Shown here: piece by piece, positions 58,218 through 64,000 of the stretch
Layout of the letters: every line of letters begins with the position of its first letter
Position numbering within the stretch: position 1 is the stretch's first letter
Origin: Helianthus annuus
Taxonomy: Eukaryota; Streptophyta; Magnoliopsida; Asterales; Asteraceae
Reading direction: 5' to 3'
Assembly: GCF_002127325.2 (NCBI RefSeq)
Contig: NC_035439.2
Location: 145,778,709-145,842,708 of the forward strand
Length of the DNA: 64,000 nucleotides
The notes under the pieces: model-generated
What the model was told of the DNA's origin: nothing
What the model saw: the letters and a program-made list of their open reading frames with translations, nothing else
Databases searched by the model: none
Made by a program: the position numbers and the translations under genes

Positions 58218-58523
58218 GTTTCTTAAAAAAATAAAAAAATTGAATAACATGTTGATTAAGTGTTTAAACCATTTATTGATGAAGAAAATGGCACTATGAT
58301 GTAAATTTTAGATAGGGAAAGTGAAGAAAAAGTTGAAGATGATGGGTTTTAAAAATTGTGGGTTTTGAAGATGCAGAGAAAAATAAATAAAATAGAAGAA
58401 AGGAGATTGACTAAAATGTCCCTCCTTATGTTTTTTTTATTATTTGCTACGTGTCCTCTTATTATTGTTTCCTACACTTTTTACCCAAAGTAAACTTCCT
58501 ATTTGATCTTTTCCTTATACGTA

Positions 58524-58826
58524 ATCAATAACATATTTTTTGGACAAACATATTAATTATATCCTTTTTGTTAAACTAAAACATAAAATTAGTTTTCTCC
58601 AATTTTAACCATATATATTTACATAGATTCATGGAGTGATGTTTCCATAATGTTAAATTACAAGATGCCACACAACACAATAACTAACGCCTAAGATGGG
58701 TGTGTCTATTTTTACTCATTTTTGGCTTATATATAAAAAAGTCATATTACCCAATGTTCAGTTAAAATCTATGTCGATCTTTTACTTTCTTTTCAATTAA
58801 TATCTCTTATACCATCTTCAACGAGA
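58524..58826. other. Unassigned AT-rich spacer
   Basis: No ORF or repeat structure recognised. Confidence 0.4.
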
Positions 58827-59700
58827 TACGTTGTGTGGCATCCCTTTTTGGTTTGGTATAATCTACTTTTTGGCAAAGGTTTTAATTCTAGCATATTTTG
58901 GGGTGGTGTTTGGGAACCCTTTTAGATTGTTTGTCCAGGTGTGTTATTTTTTATTATTTATATCTGGTTGAATGCTTGTATCCTCTAGCATGTCGTTAGC
59001 TTTTAACATGTATACAATGTTAGCTGTTTAAAAAAAATAATTACCCAGTTTAAAATTTCTACTTCAATTGAAAATGACCTAAGTCCAGGTAAACTCAAAA
59101 CGTCTCCATATCTGAACTTGCACTATAAGTTCAAAAATCAATTTATGTGGTCATAAAATTGCAAGATAAATCAATTAGCCAAGTCAAGCATAATTGTACA
59201 GCCAATTTTACAAAAAAGAAAATGTCATTACATTACCACATCCATAAAAAAAGTATTATCGTTTAATAGATTATTCTAGCTAATACAATGACATTTTCTA
59301 TTTGTAAAGTTGATTGTACAATTGAGCTTGACTTGGCTGATTGATTTATTCTTGTAATTTGTGACCACATAAATTTATTTTCGAACTTGTCTTGCAAGTT
59401 CAGATATTGAGACCTTTTGAGTTTACCTGGACTAAGTCACTTAGGTCATTTTCAATCAAAATCGAGTTATTAAACATGGTAATTTTTTTAAACAACATTC
59501 TGTTCATGTTAAAAGCTAACAACACGCTAGAGGATAAATCATACAAAAGCATTAAAGTGGAATTAAAAAATAAATTAAAAAACACACTTGGGCAAACCAT
59601 CTAAAAGATATGATTCCCGAACACCATATGCTAGAATTCAAACCATCGCCAAAAAAGTAAATTATACCAAACCAAAAGGGCATGCCGCACAACGCAAGTA
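58827..59700. mobile_element. Fold-back element with arms of about 410 bp
   Basis: The left arm (about 58827-59236) and right arm (about 59283-59700) are inverted copies around a loop of about 46 bp. Paired words include TTTGGTTTGGTATAAT with ATTATACCAAACCAAA, TTAGCTTTTAACATG with CATGTTAAAAGCTAA, and GAAAATGTCATT with AATGACATTTTC. Indels separate the arms, so it is not new. No transposase. A transcript would form a long hairpin. Confidence 0.85.
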
Positions 59701-59921
59701 ATATTTTTAGTTTAGAAATACACGCAATTAGCAATACAGATTATAGTGTCCTGTTCTTCAGCGCCTTAGTCACGGATAAGTGATTCAATTCCTTCAGTAA
59801 ACTTTTATGTTTTTTGTTGTTATTAATCCGCAATGAATGTGTGTTTAAACATAATAATTAAGTATGCTATTTGAGCTAGTACTCCCCATATAAATGAATA
59901 TATATATATATGTATATATAT

Positions 59922-59953
<32 letters not shown>

Positions 59954-61639
59954 TGAGAGAAACTGGTTTAGGAGAAAACACTCAAAAGTGTGAGAACGGT
60001 GAGAACACATCCTGACCCAACACGTGTCTCGCGGCATAGAGAAGGGCGGAGGGGCTTTTTTGTCTTTTCATTCTTCTTTTATTTTCCCAAGGCGGTATAA
60101 TATTTTATGGCGTCTAAGTTTTTTTTGGCGTTAATTGTATTTTTTAAACTTTTTGGCGTTGAATTAATTGTTTTGTGTCACATATATAATTTTTTGGCGT
60201 TATAAAGTTTTTGGTTAATTTTTTTGGCGTTAAAAAGTTTTGTATAATAATTCACTACGAGTCTCTAATATTTGCATAAGATTACAACAAGACCAAATAG
60301 TAGGAATTAATTTGAGAAATAGTAGGAAAATGACAAACTAGTAGGAATTAATTTGAGAAATATGAGCTGTTTTGATTTTTGGACCAAAAATGCAATAAAA
60401 GTAAAACCACAGGGACCCAGATGCAAAAGGTTTCAAATTTGGACCAAAATGGTAAAAGTGACCAAAACTCAGAGACCAAAATAACAGTTTACTCTATAAA
60501 CTATAAAGCCTTAAAATATAAACTAAAAAGCAAAAACAACTCATTAGAAACACTACACCCTATTCAGGTTTATGGAAGGTTAACTGGTTAATAACCTATT
60601 AAGGAGTAACCAATAGGGATTTTTTTAGAAGGAGCCGTTTTTTTAATTGGTTAGGGATTTGCTAGTAAACCGAAATATTAAAACACAGGAAACAAACTGG
60701 TTATTAACCAAATCGGTTAAAGTGATGATTAAATAAAAAAAAATAAGAAAAAAATAAGTTATTAACCAGACCGATTAAGGAAAGAAATCATTTTGGCACC
60801 TATACACAAGAGAAGCTTGGTTGCAATGGTTTAGGGATTATATCCTAATTATATAACTTATTTAATATTTAAAATAAACTAGTATTTGATAAAACACGCC
60901 TTATCAAAAATAACAAATTTGAAAATAAAACAGAAATAAGGTTGGCCTTTTAACCGGGTTAATTAAGTAGGACGTGTTTGGATTGACATGTCTAGCTCAT
61001 TTGATTAAACATGTCGACCAGTTAAGCCGTCTAATCAAACAGGTTGACCAGTCAACATGTTTAAATTAGAAAAAAAAAAATTATAAAAAGGTCAACTTCA
61101 GCTTCCCAACCTGTTTAACTCGTTTATTACAACCCGGCCACCAACCGTTTATGATCCGTTTAACTCTTTTATAACTCATTTGCAACCAACCACCTAGTTT
61201 GACATGTTAAGATCAATTTTGTAACTTTGGATGTTTTAAACTTCAACTGTGTATATGGTTAAGTTTGAAATCTAAAAACAGCATGTTCATGAGTAAATCC
61301 AAAATGTGAGGTCTTCGGGAATCGGGCCCTACAACACATTTGCAACTAGGGGTAAGCATAAAACTGAAATAACCAAACCATAAAAAAATATCCGAAAAAC
61401 CAAACCAAAATATCCAAACCAAAACAAAAACCGATGGTTCGGTTTTCGGATTTTAAAAAACTGAAAATTTCCGTTCGAATCGATAACCGAACTAAACCTA
61501 TATGTTACAATAATAGGCTCAATCCATATATTTTCATGTTTAAGTTTAAGTTGTTTAAGTGTCATGCAAGTAGGAATTTTTTATTTTATTCTTAAATGTT
61601 AAGTACTTATAATAAAAATATAACATGTTTATCTAGAGT
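59701..61639. other. Gene-free stretch with repeat remnants
   Basis: It holds TA and GA microsatellites (59898-59960), a GTGAGAACGGTGAGAACACAT phrase just after them, several TTTTTGGCGTTA-like words (60120-60235), a duplicated AGTAGGAATTAATTTGAGAAATA block (60300/60340), and a phrase ending ACAGTTTACTCTATA near 60498 that looks like a repeat terminus. Short ORFs here are not convincing. Confidence 0.45.
59898..59960. repeat. TA/GA microsatellite
   Basis: An alternating TA run with one TG interruption passes into a (GA)n run broken by single C and T bases. Confidence 0.9.
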
Positions 61640-61958
61640 TAATTACATAGTTAGTCCTGTGGTTTGCACAAAGTAACATACTTAGGTACTAATAGTTTAA
61701 AATCACCTTCTAGGGTATTAACTTTTCATTTTTTAACATTTGGAGGTATTAACTTCTAAGGTACTAACACAGTTAGTCCATGTGGTTTGCACAAAATAAC
61801 ATACTTAGGTACTAATAGAATGTGATTTTAGATCTATAAATAACGTTAATACCTCCAAACGTTACAAAATGAAAAGTTAATACCCTAGAATGTGATTTTA
61901 AACTATTAGTACCTAAGTATGTTAATTTGTGCAAACCATACGGACTAACTATGTAATT
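61640..61958. mobile_element. Fold-back MITE, about 319 bp
   Basis: Arms of about 110 bp: AATTACATAGTTAGTCC..GGTTTGCACAAA at the left is mirrored by TTTGTGCAAACC..GGACTAACTATGTAATT at the right, including GGTACTAATAGTTTAAAATC and its complement. A third, partial copy of the arm lies between. Its right arm overlaps the start of direct-repeat copy 2. Copy 1 (55660-55755) keeps only this right arm. Confidence 0.75.
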
Positions 61959-64000
61959 ATCGTTTATCTATAATTGAAATGATTTATCTATTGCCTACAA
62001 GAAATAACTAAATTTAATGTAAAAATCAAACGATCTTCAAAGTATTATAAAAGAAAATGTCTTAATAAAAATTTGGAGAAACATAAAAACAGATTAGAAG
62101 GTTAGATTAAAAAGGTTAAAATATAAAAACTTAACTATAAAAATCTAAGAAAGATTCTTAAATTTTGGATTATGCTTTTTATTTTTTGAATCTTAAGTAA
62201 TTTTGTTCCAAAAACTGAAGGGAACCATTGCTAAAACCAAAATAGAACAATTTTTAAAAACCGAAAACCAAACACTTTTGTTATGGTTTCGGTTTTACTA
62301 TAAAACTGAACCGAACCAAACTGTGCACACCCCTATTTGCAACCCTAGCCACCATTGGATTTTCTCTCGGCCACCATTATCACCATTACGGGTTGTTGCT
62401 AGAAAACTAGGCCGCCGCCATTCTGGAACCCTAGATTTGAACACCATTAACCGATCAGAACTATAGACCATTATCGTCACGCAATATACTAAAAACACAG
62501 AAAATAATTTTTTTTCTAAAACGCAATATACTAAAAACACAAAAAAAAGTGTTCTTTCTAAAATGCAATGGATCAAAAACATAAACAAAGTTTCTTTCTA
62601 AAACACAATTGACTAAAAACACAAAAAAAAAAAAAAAAAGATTTTTTTCTAAATCGCAATGAACTAAAAACACAAAAGAAAGTGTTCATTCTAAAACGCA
62701 ATGGAATAAAAACACAAAAGAAAGTGTTTTTTTTTTTCTAAAACGCAATAGACTAAAAACACATAAAAATTTGTTTTACCTAAAACGCAATAGACTAAAA
62801 ACACTTCAAATTGTGTTTTTCTAAAACGCAATAGATAAAAAAACACATAAAAATGTGTTTTTCATAAAACGCAATGGACTAGAAACACTTCAAAATGTGT
62901 TTTTCTAAAACGTATTGGACCAAAAAAACATATAAAAATGTATTTTTCCTAAAACATAATAGACAAAACACAAAAGAAAGCGTTTTATTCTAAAACGCAA
63001 TTGACTAAAAACACATAAAGTGTAATTTACATAAAACGCATAAATGTGTTTTACATAAAACGCAATTGAGTAAAAACACAATAAAATGTGTTGTTTTTAA
63101 AACGCAATAGACTAAAACCCAAAAGAAGGTGTTTTTTTTTCTAAAACGTAATGGACAAAAAGCACACAAAAATGTGTTTTTTTTTTAAAACGCAATGGAA
63201 AAAAGTGTACAAAAATATATTTTTCATTATTTTGTAAAACGTAATGAACAAAAAACAGTGTTTTTCCATTATTTTTTTAACACAATAGACAAAAAACACA
63301 CAAAACAGTGGTTTTTTTATTCTTTTGAAAAACACAATGAAAAGAACCTTGATTTTTCATTTTTTTTTGTAAAACGCAATGAACAAAAAAAAAAAATACA
63401 CAAAATATGTTTTTTCATTATTTTGTAAACACAAAATTCTAAATGAAAGTTTAAACTGAAAATTGTTTTCTAATTTTCTTTGACACATTTGTCAAACACC
63501 TGGTGTGCAACTTTTTATCACCGATTTCTTAATAAAATTGGAACAAATAATGTTGCTCAAACTCAAGAATACATCAAGAGAATGTTAGAATCATAGAAAT
63601 TTGAGAAGAGAATTATCTGTTTCAATCGATTTCTCAAATTCCATCGCATTATGTGAAATTGAAAAAAATAAGAAATTGCATAAAAATAAATTGGGTTTCT
63701 TAAAAAAAATAAAAAATTGAATAACATGTTGATTAAGTGTTTAAACCATTTATTGATGAAGAAAATGGCACTATGATGTAAATTTTAGATAGGGAAAGTG
63801 AAGAAAAAGTTGAAGATGGTGGGTTTTAAAAATGGTAGGTTTTGAAGATGCAGTGAAAAATAAATAAAATAGAAGAAAGGAGATTGACTAAAATGTCCCT
63901 TCTTATGTTTTTTTTATTATTTGCTACGTGTCCTCTTATTATTGATTCCTACACTTTCTACCTAAAGTAAACTTCCTATTTGATCTTTTCTTTATACGTA
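61865..64000. repeat. Long direct repeat, copy 2 (runs out of the window)
   Basis: Collinear with 55660-58523 except for the segment missing at about 63693. Similarity holds to the last base of the window, so the true end is unknown. Its minisatellite (about 62460-63460) has the same unit order as copy 1, which shows the copies duplicated after the minisatellite had formed. Confidence 0.85.
62460..63460. repeat. Minisatellite with hairpin-forming units (copy 2)
   Basis: Same about 40-bp AAAACGCAAT..AAAACACA..TGTGTTTT units as at 56260-57280, with small A/T-run length changes. Confidence 0.85.

Larger units (their letters stand above)
55660..58523. repeat. Long direct repeat, copy 1
   Basis: It matches 61865-64000 at high identity from CAAAATGAAAA.TTAATACCC onward. 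Copy 1 contains an additional segment of about 730 bp (57486-58217) absent from copy 2. The repeat could be an LTR pair, a segmental duplication or two copies of one DNA element; no TG..CA ends or PBS decide this. Confidence 0.85.

Noticed and set aside
59400..59734. Small ORFs on both strands
   Set aside because: They fall in one arm of the fold-back element.

Overview
The window is plant nuclear DNA: AT-rich, dominated by nested LTR retrotransposons and small DNA transposons. There is no intact host gene, no rRNA or tRNA gene, no CRISPR array and no bacterial operon. The gypsy chromodomain families, the receptor-like-protein gene and the LTR style fit a eudicot. I suspect Asteraceae, from remembered resemblance of the repeats; this was not searched.

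Left part (1-17310). A partial TIR-type transposon (1-576) is followed by an old minus-strand LTR. That LTR is split by a complete, very young Tekay-type chromovirus (2557-16880) with 3.54-kb LTRs that differ by about four bases and a 5-bp target duplication (CACAC). The Tekay element has an open 1525-aa gag-pol and an extra 441-aa Pro/Gln-rich ORF ahead of gag.

Middle left (17311-25071). This stretch is gene-free: TIR elements, a fold-back MITE with a clear target duplication, minisatellites, and a truncated minus-strand LTR element whose LTR ends directly against a coding exon.

Centre (25072-51548). One gene for an LRR receptor-like protein (RLP, EIX2/Cf type) is broken three ways. Its N-terminus is lost at the LTR at 25071. 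A 24-kb retroelement nest sits between 26237 and 50239, flanked by a perfect TCATT duplication. A 1-nt deletion lies near 50782. The nest has three levels of one chromovirus group: A (26238-50238, minus) contains B (26722-42348, minus), which contains C (32958-39573, plus). All three carry an extra conserved ORF between the primer-binding site and gag. C has apparently identical LTRs but a ruined pol, so it probably moved with enzymes supplied in trans.

Right part (51549-64000). A compact 2.19-kb non-autonomous LTR element (D, 52230-54418) encodes one protein that joins a CCHC zinc knuckle, a copia-type retropepsin fold without its catalytic DSG, and an ARID DNA-binding domain. I consider this the most interesting object in the window. 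After it come MITEs, an 870-bp fold-back element, and two copies of a direct repeat of more than 2 kb that carry a hairpin-forming minisatellite.

Across the window, every LTR family except D has a GC-rich or palindromic motif cluster upstream of the promoter, in the same relative place but with a different core sequence. Base counts, divergences and motif boundaries were read by eye and are approximate.
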